64,000 nucleotides of DNA from CAVQAH01 sp963784195. GTDB lineage: Bacteria; Acidobacteriota; Vicinamibacteria; Vicinamibacterales; 2-12-FULL-66-21. The DNA lies in contig CAWARA010000030.1 in assembly GCA_963784195.1 (NCBI GenBank), forward strand, positions 1 to 64,000. The letters are read 5' to 3'. Below, one piece after another: positions 35,565 through 44,243 of this stretch. Positions within the stretch are counted from its first letter, which is position 1, and each line of letters starts with the position of its first letter. A program made the translations under genes and the position numbers. The notes under the pieces are model-generated. The model was not told where the DNA came from, made no database searches, and worked only from the letters and a program-made list of their open reading frames with translations.

Positions 35565-36374
35565 ATCGCGGCGATTGAATCGCCAGTACGCGACGGCTAC
35601 GAAAAAGACCGACGCCGAGAGCAGAATCGCAGCGTTCCGGAATGCTGGCGCGGTCCCGGCAAGTATTGGCAGAGCAGGGTAGTAGTGGAAGGGGGACAAC
35701 CACGAGAGCGCATGCATCAGCGGCCAGCCGATCGAGAGAAAGTCGATCAGATACAGAACCACAGCCGACAGCGCCACTGACGTGAACGCGGTGCTCCAGC
35801 GTCTGGCTCCGGCCGCTACGGCCAGGCCGATCGACGCGAAACAAAGGGCGACGGCGCCGAGGTGCAGAAGCAGCAGGGCGATAACGCTCGCCGGCGGCGC
35901 GTCGAACGCGGGCGAGGCGAAGAAGAAGAGGCCGAGCGCGCTCCCCGCGGCCATCAACGTCGTGGCGGCGAGGACGGCAACGACGGCCAGCACGAGCGAG
36001 CGGGTCACGATCGCGTGACGCGGCACCGGCCGGGCAAGCGTGAGGTCGACCAGACCGGCCTCGACCTCGTGCGCCGGCTCCGTGGTCAGATAGATCGCGA
36101 CGACGGATGTCAGGATCGCGACCACCGGGTGAAAGAAGCCGAATGCGACGGTCCCCTTGAAGGTCGCGAGCAGCATCGCCTGGTTGCCGAGCCCGCGCTG
36201 GAGAAACGCGGGCATCAGCTCGGCAATCCGGCCGAACGAGTTGGCCCGCTCGATCTCCGCCGCCTGCCCGACGATGACCATCTGAAACACGCACAGCAGG
36301 CACAACGAGCCGAGCAATACGTATCGCGCCTGCACGACCGAACGCCAGCCGAGCGCCACGAGTGTTGTGCCCAC
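35559..36374 (-). CDS. ABC-2 type transporter permease
   Basis: 271 residues with about six transmembrane helices: ARYVLLGSLCLLCVFQMVIVG, VAFGFFHPVVAILTSVVAIYLTTEPAHEVEAGLVDLTLARPV, SLVLAVVAVLAATTLMAAGSALGLFFFASPAF, SVIALLLLHLGAVALCFASIGLAVAAGA, STAFTSVALSAVVLYLIDFLSIGW and AILLSASVFFVAVAYWRF. This fits the ABC-2 family that pairs with a separate ATPase. GTG 36374 starts one base after the ATPase stop. It is the last gene of the sigma/anti-sigma/ABC operon. The 3' end overlaps the copper-monooxygenase-like gene convergently by about six bases. Confidence 0.85.
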   Translation of the reverse strand: MGTTLVALGWRSVVQARYVLLGSLCLLCVFQMVIVGQAAEIERANSFGRIAELMPAFLQRGLGNQAMLLATFKGTVAFGFFHPVVAILTSVVAIYLTTEPAHEVEAGLVDLTLARPVPRHAIVTRSLVLAVVAVLAATTLMAAGSALGLFFFASPAFDAPPASVIALLLLHLGAVALCFASIGLAVAAGARRWSTAFTSVALSAVVLYLIDFLSIGWPLMHALSWLSPFHYYPALPILAGTAPAFRNAAILLSASVFFVAVAYWRFNRRDL

Positions 36375-36375
36375 G

Positions 36376-37279
36376 TCAGTTCTCCTGGTAGTAGCGCGCG
36401 ACGAAGTCCTCGAGCTTGAACTCCTCGACCTGCATGTCGTGAACGGGGAGTGAGGTGAGCGCCTGGACGACGGGTCCCAGCGGTCCGGTCACGTCCAGCA
36501 CGAGGCGTCCCGGTGCCTGATTCGTCACGGTCACGCCGGCCGGCCAGCGCATCGATCCGTTCACGGCGCTGCTGAAATCCACGGTGACGCTTCCGCGATG
36601 CGTTTCTCTTGAGCTCGTCGATGGTGCCGGTTGCCACCATCCGGCCGCTGCGAATGAGCCCGATCCGGTCGCAGGTTGCCTCGACCTCGGAGAGAATGTG
36701 CGACGACAACAGCACCGTCGTCTCGCCATCAGCGCGCAGCTCGCCGAGCGTGTCGCGGAAGGCCTGCACCATCAACGGATCGAGACCGGAGGTGGGCTCG
36801 TCGAGAATCAGGACGGGCGGTTTGGACATCAGCGCCTGGATGATCCCGATCTTCTGCTTCATCCCGTGCGACTGGTCGCGCAGGCGCCGCCGCAGGTCGA
36901 CGTCGCTGACGTCGAAGCGGCGCAGCAGCTCGGTGAGATACGCGCCCGGCACCGGACGGCTTCCGAGTTTCGCGAGGTAGTCCAGATAGCCAGCCGCGCT
37001 CAGGTCGGGATAGACGGGCAGCTCGCCGGGGAGATACCCAATCTGCCGGCGCGCGCGCAGGCTCTCGGCGTGACAATCCAGCCCGAGCACCGACGCCCGC
37101 CCTCGCGACGGCCGGAGCAGGTCCACAAGCAGCCTGATCGTTGTGGTCTTGCCGGCGCCATTCGATCCCAGGAACCCGTAGACCTCGCCGCGCCCGACCG
37201 CGAACGACAGATCCTCGACGCCGACGACCGCGCCGTAATACTTCGTCAGCCCGTCGACGGCGATCGCCGGATCGGTCAC
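36376..37279 (-). CDS. ABC transporter ATP-binding protein (one frameshift)
   Basis: About 300 residues. Walker A GSNGAGKTTTIRLL (38-51), Q-loop region RRQIGYLPGELPVYPDL, signature-like QSHGMKQKIGIIQAL, Walker B VLILDEPTSGLDPLM and the switch His in LLSSHILSEVEATCDRIGLI are all present. The frame shifts near 36607 after DELKR; the alternate frame completes the ABC-2-type C-terminal domain (ETHRGSVTVDFSSAVNGSMRWPAGVTVTNQAPGRLVLDVTGPLGPVVQAL) to the stop at 36376. It overlaps the anti-sigma gene by four bases upstream and abuts the permease downstream. Substrate unknown. Confidence 0.85.
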
Positions 37280-38385
37280 CGCTGTGCCTGCTTCGCCCGG
37301 GCCAGCTCACGCAGCGCCAGCACCAGGGCATCGCGCATCGGAATGGCCGAACCGTCACCGGCCACCCTGATGGCGCTGTCATCGGCGGGCAGCTCGAACG
37401 TGTCCGGCTGGACGATCGCCTGCGCGCCGATGGTCCGCGAGATCAAGCGATACGCGACGCTGTACGGCTGCTTCAGAAAGGTGCCCTTCACGCTGAACTC
37501 GACGACGTGGTAGTCGCTGGCGTCGACGAGCACTCGTGCCTCGGCGAGATCCCAGACGTCATTCTGAACCTGCGCCGATACCTTCGGCACCTCGATCATG
37601 TAGTGCGTCTCGCCGCCACGGTCGACGACCTGGAGCTGCTGATCGCCGCTGGCCTGCATCATGCGCACGGACGCTTCCATGTGCAGCCGCTCCATCTCCG
37701 GCGGCGACAGCGTCATGTTCGGAGGAAGCACGACATCGAACCGGAACAGCTGATCCTCGACGCGCAACACCATCTCGCGGCGGCGACCCGCCGGATCCTG
37801 GGAGACGGCGGACAACAGGGCGCCGTCGGGACCGTAGGTCGCCAGAAAGTAACGGCCCGGCGTATCGTGGTCGATCACCTGCTTGACGCGGTACGCGCCA
37901 TTCACGTGATCCGGCATCAGCTCGCGCGACACGCCGTCGAGCGTCAGCTCGTACTCGAGGAACTCGACGCCGCTCGTCGCTCGATCGGCAAGCTGGACGG
38001 CCGATCTCGCCAGTACCTCCGACGCCGACACCGTCGTCGGGCCGGTGAACATCGGGGCGACGACGAAAATCGCCAGCAGCGTAGCGGCTGCGACGGCGCC
38101 GCCGCTCCATACAGCAGGGTGGAGCAGCCGGCGTCGAGGTTCTGAGTCCCTGAGCCGTGTCGCACCTGCGCTCGCCCCTCGAGCCATCGCCAGCTCCACG
38201 CGCCGGCCAACTTCGAGCGGCAACAATGTCATACCGTTCATCGCGTTCGCGATCGCAGCCATCTGCTCTTCGCGCTGGCGTACGAGGCTGCCGCATCGCG
38301 CACAGGTTGTGGCGTGCTGCACGTCATTGGCGGGCGCTTCCTTATCGGCGACCGCCTGAATTCTGGTGTCGTTCAGACAGTTCAT
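37276..38385 (-). CDS. Membrane anti-sigma factor with zinc-finger-like N-terminus and outer-membrane-lipoprotein-like domain
   Basis: 369 residues. The N-terminus has H-x3-C-x2-C (VQHATTCARCGSLVRQREEQM, about 23-43), the zinc-binding anti-sigma motif. A transmembrane helix follows (VWSGGAVAAATLLAIFVVAPMF, about 95-116), then a periplasmic domain (EFLEYELTLDGVSRELMPDHVNGAYRVKQVIDHDTPGRYFLATYGPDGALLSAVSQDPAG...) with sensor-like beta structure. ATG 38385 lies inside the upstream ECF sigma gene (about 44 bases of overlap), so the pair is coupled. Its stop overlaps the ATPase start. It probably holds the sigma factor at the membrane until a signal arrives and so links envelope state to the ABC transporter. 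Confidence 0.8.
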   Translation of the reverse strand: MNCLNDTRIQAVADKEAPANDVQHATTCARCGSLVRQREEQMAAIANAMNGMTLLPLEVGRRVELAMARGASAGATRLRDSEPRRRLLHPAVWSGGAVAAATLLAIFVVAPMFTGPTTVSASEVLARSAVQLADRATSGVEFLEYELTLDGVSRELMPDHVNGAYRVKQVIDHDTPGRYFLATYGPDGALLSAVSQDPAGRRREMVLRVEDQLFRFDVVLPPNMTLSPPEMERLHMEASVRMMQASGDQQLQVVDRGGETHYMIEVPKVSAQVQNDVWDLAEARVLVDASDYHVVEFSVKGTFLKQPYSVAYRLISRTIGAQAIVQPDTFELPADDSAIRVAGDGSAIPMRDALVLALRELARAKQAQR

Positions 38386-38914
38386 AGACGTCCATGCCCT
38401 TCTGGTTGTGGTGCGCGTGGCCTGTTGCCCGCCCCCAGCGCTCGACGGCTCTGGCCAGCAATCGTCCGACGGACGACTCGCGGATACCGGATGCCGACGC
38501 AATCTCGCGATAAGACAGACCCTGTGCGCGGAGCCCCAGCAGCAGCCGATCGCGCGTGCTCAGGCTCTCGATGGCTTCCCGAACGGCTCGCTGCCGCCCA
38601 TCCTCGTCGGCGAGTGCAGGGGGAGCGATGGCCGCATCGTGTTTCGAGGCCCAGGGGATCCAGCGCGCGCGGCGGCGCAGGCGGTCGCGTGCGGCATTGG
38701 CCGCGACCGTGAACAGCCACCCTCTGACGTTGGTCGCGGTCTCGCCGCCCTTTAGATGATGCAGAAGCTTGAGAAACGTCTCCTGCAGCACATCCTCGGC
38801 GTCCTGGTGATGCCGGAGCATGACCACGGCAAAGCGGTAAACCGCCTGGCCATGCTCGTCGAAGAGGGCCTCTGAGGTCCGTGCCGCTCGTTCCGCCGCC
38901 GGATGTGACTCCAT
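38342..38914 (-). CDS. RNA polymerase ECF sigma factor
   Basis: 190 residues. Region 2 is ALFDEHGQAVYRFAVVMLRHHQDAEDVLQETFLKLLHHLKGG with WLFTVAANAARDRLRRRAR; region 4 is LSTRDRLLLGLRAQGLSYREIASASGIRESSVGRLLARAVERW. ATG 38914 is the start. The last 44 bases overlap the anti-sigma gene. The C-terminal tail (HAHHNQKGMDVYELSERHQNSGGRR) extends past region 4 and is encoded within the overlap. It is the first gene of the four-gene operon sigma-anti-sigma-ATPase-permease. A palindromic repeat lies about 40 bases upstream. Confidence 0.88.
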   Translation of the reverse strand: MESHPAAERAARTSEALFDEHGQAVYRFAVVMLRHHQDAEDVLQETFLKLLHHLKGGETATNVRGWLFTVAANAARDRLRRRARWIPWASKHDAAIAPPALADEDGRQRAVREAIESLSTRDRLLLGLRAQGLSYREIASASGIRESSVGRLLARAVERWGRATGHAHHNQKGMDVYELSERHQNSGGRR

Positions 38915-38953
38915 CAGCCCCGCTTCTCAGGAAGTCTGGTCCGGTCAGGAACG

Positions 38954-38971
38954 GTCCGGCTAAAGCCGGAC
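38954..38971. repeat. Palindromic repeat, GTCCGGCTAAAGCCGGAC copy
   Basis: An 18-bp palindrome in the sigma-gene promoter region, in reverse orientation to the copy at 20640-20657 and sharing its flanking GTAGYG motif (here read as CGCTAC on the plus strand). Confidence 0.7.
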
Positions 38972-39479
38972 GCTACAACGCCGTCCCGAACCCACGTGGT
39001 GAACCCTCCGGTGAACCCCCCGTTGTGATGTATGACGCGGACATGAGGCGTTTGTGACGGTGCCCGGTCGACGCTACCCGGACTAGCAGGCGCCTGATAG
39101 CGCGGGCGTGTCAACTCCCAATGTATCTGATTAGCGCGTCGGTTCGTTGATCGCTGGGCGACCTACACTGGCGACGATCACGACGGCCGCGACGTTCGCG
39201 ACGTCACTATTGTCCTCGTCGTGGTCGTCGTGGTCGTCGCGATCATGCCTGAGGCGCGTCAGCCGTCAGTCGTTGTCCACTCGAACAAGCTCCTAGCTAT
39301 CCTTTTCTGGGCGGAGAAGGATGGGCCCGCTAAAACAAGCACTTCCAACTCCCAACTCCCAAAGGTCACGGAGTCTCGGCTGAGCCCTTTGAGTTGGGCG
39401 TGGGGAGTTGGGGTTGGATCTGGGATTTGGAGGTCAGGCGTATCATGGAGTCCAAAGGCCATGAGCGCGTCGGGACACT
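38972..39479. other. Intergenic region without a recognisable gene; contains simple repeats
   Basis: About 500 bases between the divergent sigma operon and the metallophosphoesterase. Seen here: a short direct repeat GGTGAACCCYCCG (around 38997-39020), a GTCGTGGTCGTCGTGGTC triplet-like run (about 39215-39238), and CCAACTCCCAACTCCCAAAGG at 39344-39365 facing a related inverted stretch at 39386-39416 (imperfect hairpin). No coding frame or RNA gene was recognised. Confidence 0.5.
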
Positions 39480-40310
39480 GTGATATCGCGGCGTAGGTTT
39501 CTTCAACTCACTTCGTTGGGCACACTGGCGACCGGACTGTATTCCTGGCGGGTGGAACCCTACTGGGTCGAGTTCGTCAGACGTCCACTCCCCATTCCGC
39601 GTCTGCCGGCGCGGCTCCATGGCCGGACGCTCGTGCACTTCAGCGACATTCATGTCGGTCCCCGGGTGGACGACGACTATCTGATTGGGGCGTTTCAGCG
39701 GGCGTCGGAGCTTCAACCCGATCTCGTCGTGGTGACCGGCGACTTCATCAGCTACCACGACGACATCTACGAACACGCCGCACGCGTCTATCGCCACTTT
39801 CCGAAGGGCCGGTTCGCGACCCTGGCCATCCTGGGTAACCACGATTACGGCCCGAATTGGGCGCACCCCGAAATCGCTCGCCGGATTGTCGAGATCCTCG
39901 AGGCGCAGGGCATCACCGTGCTGCGAAATCGGGTGGCCGACGTCGAAGGCCTGCAGGTCGTCGGGCTCGATGATCTCTGGGCGCACGCGTTCCAGCCGAC
40001 GCCGATCCTGACGACCGTCGACGCAGGAAAGCCGTCGCTGGTGCTCAGCCACAACCCTGATACCGTCGACCTTCCGGGCTGGGATTCGTTCGAGGGATGG
40101 ATTCTTTCGGGCCACACGCACGGGGGACAGTGCAGGCCGCCCTTTCTGCCACCGCCAATGGTGCCTGTGCAGAACAAGCGGTACACCGCCGGAGAATTCC
40201 AGCTGAGTGGCAACCGGCGGCTGTACATCAACCGCGGTGTCGGACATTTGATCCAGGTGAGATTCAACGTGAGACCAGAGGTCACCGTCTTCGATTTGGA
40301 GGCCGTGTGA
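39480..40310 (+). CDS. Metallophosphoesterase (YaeI-like), probably Tat-exported
   Basis: 276 residues. The N-terminus MISRRRFLQLTSLG carries a Tat-like twin-Arg motif. Calcineurin-type phosphoesterase motifs follow: LVHFSDIHVGP (DxH), DLVVVTGDFISY (GD), LAILGNHDYG (GNHD), SLVLSHNPD and GWILSGHTHGGQCRPPF (GHTH). This fits the YaeI/YkuE family of UDP-2,3-diacylglucosamine-related or general phosphodiesterases at the membrane or periplasm. GTG 39480 is the start. It is followed by an M28 peptidase 80 bases on. Confidence 0.88.
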   Translation: MISRRRFLQLTSLGTLATGLYSWRVEPYWVEFVRRPLPIPRLPARLHGRTLVHFSDIHVGPRVDDDYLIGAFQRASELQPDLVVVTGDFISYHDDIYEHAARVYRHFPKGRFATLAILGNHDYGPNWAHPEIARRIVEILEAQGITVLRNRVADVEGLQVVGLDDLWAHAFQPTPILTTVDAGKPSLVLSHNPDTVDLPGWDSFEGWILSGHTHGGQCRPPFLPPPMVPVQNKRYTAGEFQLSGNRRLYINRGVGHLIQVRFNVRPEVTVFDLEAV

Positions 40311-40391
40311 TCCGCGCCGACTCCAGGCGAGGCGACCCTGTGAAGAAAGAGTCTGTCAGTCGGACACGTGACCGGCGAGTGGAGCGATCGC

Positions 40392-41279
40392 ATGACTGCC
40401 GCAGTACTTCTCGTGATGGCGTTCCTGCAGACTCTGGCAACGCCTGCCGTGCAGCCGGAAACCCTCGTCGACGACGTGCGCAAGCTGGAATCCGCCGATT
40501 CGAACGAGGCGCGCTTTGACGCGCTCACGGCGATCCTGCGCGCGCGCAATATCGCGTTCGAGGTACAGCCCTTCACGATCGAGAAAGCGATGGGGAAGGA
40601 GCCGCGCACCGAAGGCCGCAATGTGGTCGCGTCGTTCGGTACCGGCCCGGAGGAGCTCGTGGTCGGCGCACACTTCGACGCCGCGCGACTCGCCGACGGA
40701 TCGTTGAGCCGCGGCGCCGTGGACAACGCGGCCTCGAGCATCATCCTCGTGCGGCTCGCCGAGGCGCTCGCCGCTGAAAAGCTGCCGCTGCGGGTCAGGG
40801 TGGTCTGGTTCGACATGGAGGAGCTTGGTCTGATCGGGTCCCGGCAGTACGTGAAGCAAGGCGGCGCACGCATCGTGGGCATGCTGAACTTCGACATCAA
40901 CGCCTACGGCGACACCATCCTCTTTGGTCCATCCGAGCGTGAAGACAACCTGGCGCTTCGCCGATCGTTACTGCAGACGTGCGCGGCGCAGGATATCGGC
41001 TGCGTGCGGTTCGCGCAGATGCCGCCCGGCGACGACCGGTCCTTCGTGGCCGCGGGCATTCCGGCCCTGTCGATCGGGATGCTTCCAGCCCTCGAGGCGC
41101 ATCAACTCTGGCTCATGATGAACGGCGGAGCCAGCTCTGGCCTGGCGCAGGGCATGGCGCCGGACATCATCAAGACGATCCACACGAGCGGAGACACGTC
41201 GGCAAAAGTGAACGGTGAGGCGATGGCCCGGGCGGTGCGGTTCGTGCGCGCGCTGGTCATGGCCGCCGCGCAACGCTAG
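40392..41279 (+). CDS. M28-family zinc peptidase, exported
   Basis: 295 residues with a short leader (MTAAVLLVMAFLQTLATPA). The co-catalytic zinc site of the M28 aminopeptidase family is visible: ELVVGAHFDAARLADG (His, Asp), SRGAVDNAASSIIL (bridging Asp), VVWFDMEELGLIGS (Glu-Glu), MLNFDINAYGD (Asp) and DIIKTIHTSGDTSAKV (His). Such enzymes cleave peptides or act as glutaminyl-cyclase-like peptidases. ATG 40392 with GGAG upstream is preferred to the in-frame ATG 40368. The intergenic hairpin element starts 14 bases after the stop. Confidence 0.85.
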   Translation: MTAAVLLVMAFLQTLATPAVQPETLVDDVRKLESADSNEARFDALTAILRARNIAFEVQPFTIEKAMGKEPRTEGRNVVASFGTGPEELVVGAHFDAARLADGSLSRGAVDNAASSIILVRLAEALAAEKLPLRVRVVWFDMEELGLIGSRQYVKQGGARIVGMLNFDINAYGDTILFGPSEREDNLALRRSLLQTCAAQDIGCVRFAQMPPGDDRSFVAAGIPALSIGMLPALEAHQLWLMMNGGASSGLAQGMAPDIIKTIHTSGDTSAKVNGEAMARAVRFVRALVMAAAQR

Positions 41280-41292
41280 CAGGCCCTGGGGT

Positions 41293-41650
41293 GTGAGCAG
41301 CGTCGTCCCCCTTTTCTTCGGTCCTGATTGCTGGCGTGGGTCTGTCACTTGCCAAGATCAAGAGCTCACGCAGAGAACGCTGAGGGCAGAGACCGCAGGG
41401 GGTGCGCGGAGCGCAGGCCGCGCCGCAGGCGCGGATTGGAGTGACGAGCGACCGCAAATCAGAACGCCCCATGATTCGGATGGCGCTCTGATTTGTGGTC
41501 GCTCGTCACTCCAATCGGCCTGGCTACGCCAGGCCGCCTGCGCTCCGCCTGTCGTCCCTCAATTGAGCGTTCGTGGTTTTCCCTGCGGTCTCTGCTTCTC
41601 GGCGTTCTCTGCGAGAGCTCTTGAACTTGTCTGGTGAACGCCGACACGAA
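41293..41650. repeat. Nested-hairpin intergenic element, copy 1
   Basis: A 358-base non-coding element. The outer arms 41353-41400 and 41581-41629 are inverted repeats (CAAGATCAAGAGCTC pairs with GAGCTCTTGAACTTG; GCAGAGAACGC pairs with GCGTTCTCTGC; GCAGAGACCGCAGGG pairs with CCCTGCGGTCTCTGC). Inside is a 35-bp hairpin, 41434-41468 against 41482-41516, with 33 matches and a 13-base loop, and a small GGCCTGG/CCAGGCC hairpin next to it. Left edge GTGAGCAGCGTCGTCCCC and right edge TGGTGAACGCCGACACGAA recur in copy 2 at 49900-50160. No transposase is present. Confidence 0.75.
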
Positions 41651-41775
41651 TTCCACACGTCAGCCGCTAAAGGACATCAAAGCTGCGGGCGGGACCGCAA
41701 CGACTCAACGTGACTTTACATTGCAAAGTTATTTGAGCTAGAATATCCGGCAGCCCTGTAGTCCGGAGGAGTCCC

Positions 41776-42339
41776 ATGCGATTTGCCGTGTCCGCCCTGA
41801 TCCTGGTGGCCGTGACCTCCGCTTGCGTGAGCACCGAACCACCGACGCCGATAGTCATGGCCGCGCGCAGTGGCGACGTGACGACCATCCGCACGCTTGC
41901 TGCCGCCGGCACGGACCTCAACGCGCTCGGCCGTAACGAGTGGACGCCGATGATGCACGCCATTCACAAGGGGCAGACCGACGCCGTCAGCGCGCTGATC
42001 GCGGCGGGCGCCGACGTTAACCGGCTCACGCCCTCGGGAATGTCAGCGCTCGAGATGGCCGTAGGGAACGGGCAGACCGAGATCGTGCGGCGGCTCCTCG
42101 AGGCTGGCGCGAATCCGCGGAAACAGGGTGTCTTCGTGGCGGCTGTCTCGGGTGGGGCGTTCTTCGACATCGAACGGCCGCTCCTCGGCGAATGTCACAC
42201 GGACATCGTCCGGGCGCTGTTGGAAAAGGCGCCAGACCTCGAGCTTCCTGACGACGAGGACGGATATCTGTCGATGATGTTCGCCAGTCTGAACCGCTGC
42301 AACGAGGTGATGCAGATGGTACGTCTGCGCCGCGGATAG
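41776..42339 (+). CDS. Ankyrin-repeat lipoprotein
   Basis: 187 residues. The leader MRFAVSALILVAVTSAC ends in a lipobox (VTSAC), followed by VSTEPPT. Ankyrin repeats are seen as IVMAARSGDVTTIRTLAAAGTDLNALGRNEWTPMMHAIHKGQTDAVSALIAAGADVNRLTPSGMSALEMAVGNGQTEIVRRLLEAGANPRKQG, then two degenerate units. It is likely outer-membrane-anchored and acts in protein-protein contacts; partner unknown. A convergent two-component kinase gene follows, with a hairpin between them. Confidence 0.82.
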   Translation: MRFAVSALILVAVTSACVSTEPPTPIVMAARSGDVTTIRTLAAAGTDLNALGRNEWTPMMHAIHKGQTDAVSALIAAGADVNRLTPSGMSALEMAVGNGQTEIVRRLLEAGANPRKQGVFVAAVSGGAFFDIERPLLGECHTDIVRALLEKAPDLELPDDEDGYLSMMFASLNRCNEVMQMVRLRRG

Positions 42340-42363
42340 GATGACCAGATGCCAGCAGAACAG

Positions 42364-42530
42364 ACGGAGGAAACGGACCAAGCTTCAACTCGGAGAAACA
42401 AAGAAACGGTGAGCTTCTCTTTCTAAATAAAAAAATGGCTCTGTTTCTCCGTTTCTCTGAGTTGAAGCTTGTTCCGTTTTCTCCGTCCTCTCCTCCGTCC
42501 CTCTCCTCCGTCCTCTCCTCCGTCCCCTCC
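42364..42530. repeat. 46-bp inverted repeat with CT-rich tandem tail
   Basis: Arms 42364-42409 and 42441-42486 are 46 bases each and match at about 40 positions (core AAGCTTCAACTC). The loop is AT-rich and includes AAATAAAAAAATGG. It is followed by three or so units of a CTCCTCCGTCC-type tandem (about 42483-42530). It sits between convergent genes ending at 42339 and 42546. It could form a large bidirectional terminator hairpin or be a non-autonomous repeat. Confidence 0.7.
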
Positions 42531-42545
42531 TGACCGACTCGCTCG

Positions 42546-43560
42546 TCACACTCGCGTGTCGATCCCCGGCAGCCGCAAGGTCGCGCGCAAGCCGCCGGGC
42601 GGAGAATCACTCAGCGCGATGGACCCGCCATAGAGCTCGGCAAGGTCGCGCACGATGGCCAGGCCAAAACCGGAACCTGAAGCAGCCTCGTCCGCTCTGA
42701 CGCCGCGCTGCAACACGTTTTCCCGCATCGACGCCGCGAGACCCGGCCCATCATCGTCGACGGTGATGGCGACCATGCCGTTCGAGACGGCCGACCCGAC
42801 AGTGACCCGCGAGCGTGCCCACTTGCACGCATTGTCGAGCAGGTTGCCGAGCATCTCGTCGACATCCTCGCGCTGACCGCGGACGGTGTGGTCGGCAGGC
42901 ACCTCCAGCTGGATGCTCAGACCACGATCGGCGTGCAGCTGCAGGAGGGTTCGCGACAGGCCTTCAGCCGATTCCCTCACCGCACAGCGGGAACCCAACA
43001 TCGCCCCTGAAGCGGCCGCACGCGCCTGCGCAAGGTGATACTCGACCTGTCTGACCATCCGCTCGACCTGCTGGCGAATCGTCACGGACAAGTCCGTGTG
43101 TCCCTTGGTCTCCACGCGCTCGGCCTGCTGTTGCAGTACGGCCAGCGGGGTTTTCAGCCCGTGCGCCAGGTCGCCGGCCTTCGCCACGGCGCGCGCAACC
43201 GCGCGCTCGCGATGATCCAGCAGCGCGTTGAGATCGTCGACGAGCGGCTGGACTTCGGTGGGGTAGTGGCCCTCGACCCTCCGACTCTGGCCGTCGCGAA
43301 CTGCCAGCAGCCGTTCGCGCAGCTGATCGATCGGCGCGACACCACGGCGCATCTGCCAGAGCCCGGCCGCCATGCAAGCGATGGCGAACACGGTCGTCAA
43401 CCGCCCATGATGAACGGCCGGGCTGTGCAGGATCATGCGGGAAGCGCTCGTATCGCAGCATGATCTCCGTGGCCACGATCACCGCGCCAGCAAACAACCC
43501 GATCGTCCAGAAGAAGGCCGCGAGGAAGAGTCGCGCCCGCAGCGAACGCAAGCCCATCAT
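42546..43560 (-). CDS. Sensor histidine kinase (one frameshift)
   Basis: About 335 residues. TM1 is LFLAAFFWTIGLFAGAVIVATEIM; the frame then shifts near 43445 into the frame reading MILHSPAVHHGRLTTVFAIACMAAGLWQMRRGVAPIDQLRERLLAVRDGQ (TM2 and HAMP-like linker). The phosphoacceptor helix is KAGDLAHGLKTPLAVLQQQAER (His in AHGLKTP). The ATPase has the N-box MLGNLLDNACKWAR, G1 VDDDGPGL and G2 SGSGFGLAIVRDL. The start overlaps the response-regulator stop by four bases. The kinase acts with that regulator, PhoQ/PmrB-like in layout. Confidence 0.85.
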
Positions 43561-44219
43561 CGTTCCGCCTCGATTCGATAGCCGAGGCCACGGACAGTCT
43601 CGATGAACGACTGTCCCAGCTTCCGGCGGAGCCGTGCGATGAACACCTCCACGGTGTTCGAATCGCGATCGAGATCCTGCGCGTAGATGTGCTCGCTCAG
43701 CTCCGCCTGCGACACGACGCGTCCGGAATGGTGCATCAGGTATGAGAGCACACGGAACTCGTGCCCGGTCAGCTTGACGGGGACGCCCTCGACGGTCACC
43801 TTCGCCGAACGCGGGTCGAGCAGCACCGGGCCGGATCGGAGAAGCGGCGTGACCTGCCCGCTCGCGCGCCGAATCAGGGCGCGAAGCCGCGCAAGGACCT
43901 CCTCGATTCGAAACGGCTTCGAGACGTAGTCGTCGGCGCCGCTGTCGATGCCCTGGACCTTCTCGTGCCAGCTGCCGCGGGCCGTCAGCAGCAGCACGGG
44001 CATCGCCAACCCTGCCTCGCGCCAGCGCCGCAGCACGGTGAGCCCGTCCACTTTCGGCAGCCCGAGGTCGAGCACCACGGCGTCGTAGCGCTCGGTCTGC
44101 CCCAGAAAATCCGCGCGCTCGCCATCGGCCGCCGAGTCGACGGCGTACCCTGCCTCTGCCAGCGCAGCGGCAAGCTGTTCGGACAACGACGGTTCATCCT
44201 CGACCACCAGGACGCGCAA
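43557..44219 (-). CDS. OmpR/PhoP-type response regulator
   Basis: 220 residues from TTG 44219 (AAGGA four bases upstream). Receiver domain: RVLVVEDEPSLSEQLAAALAEAGY with the phosphoacceptor Asp in YDAVVLDLGLPKVDG, the Thr in VLLLTARG and Lys in YVSKPF. Winged helix: VKLTGHEFRVLSYLMHHSGRVVSQAELSEHIYAQDLDRDSNTVEVFIARLRRKLGQ and ETVRGLGYRIEAE. The longer frame to ATG 44267 would begin inside the operator-like site at 44244-44282, so I prefer the shorter start. It precedes the histidine kinase with overlap and is divergent from the small-protein/permease operon. Confidence 0.87.
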   Translation of the reverse strand: MRVLVVEDEPSLSEQLAAALAEAGYAVDSAADGERADFLGQTERYDAVVLDLGLPKVDGLTVLRRWREAGLAMPVLLLTARGSWHEKVQGIDSGADDYVSKPFRIEEVLARLRALIRRASGQVTPLLRSGPVLLDPRSAKVTVEGVPVKLTGHEFRVLSYLMHHSGRVVSQAELSEHIYAQDLDRDSNTVEVFIARLRRKLGQSFIETVRGLGYRIEAER

Positions 44220-44243
44220 GCCTTCCTTATATCCCAGCCGAAC

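Noticed and set aside
41215..41637. Plus-strand open frame across the nested-hairpin element
   Set aside because: The sequence there is explained by the inverted repeats; no protein-like features.
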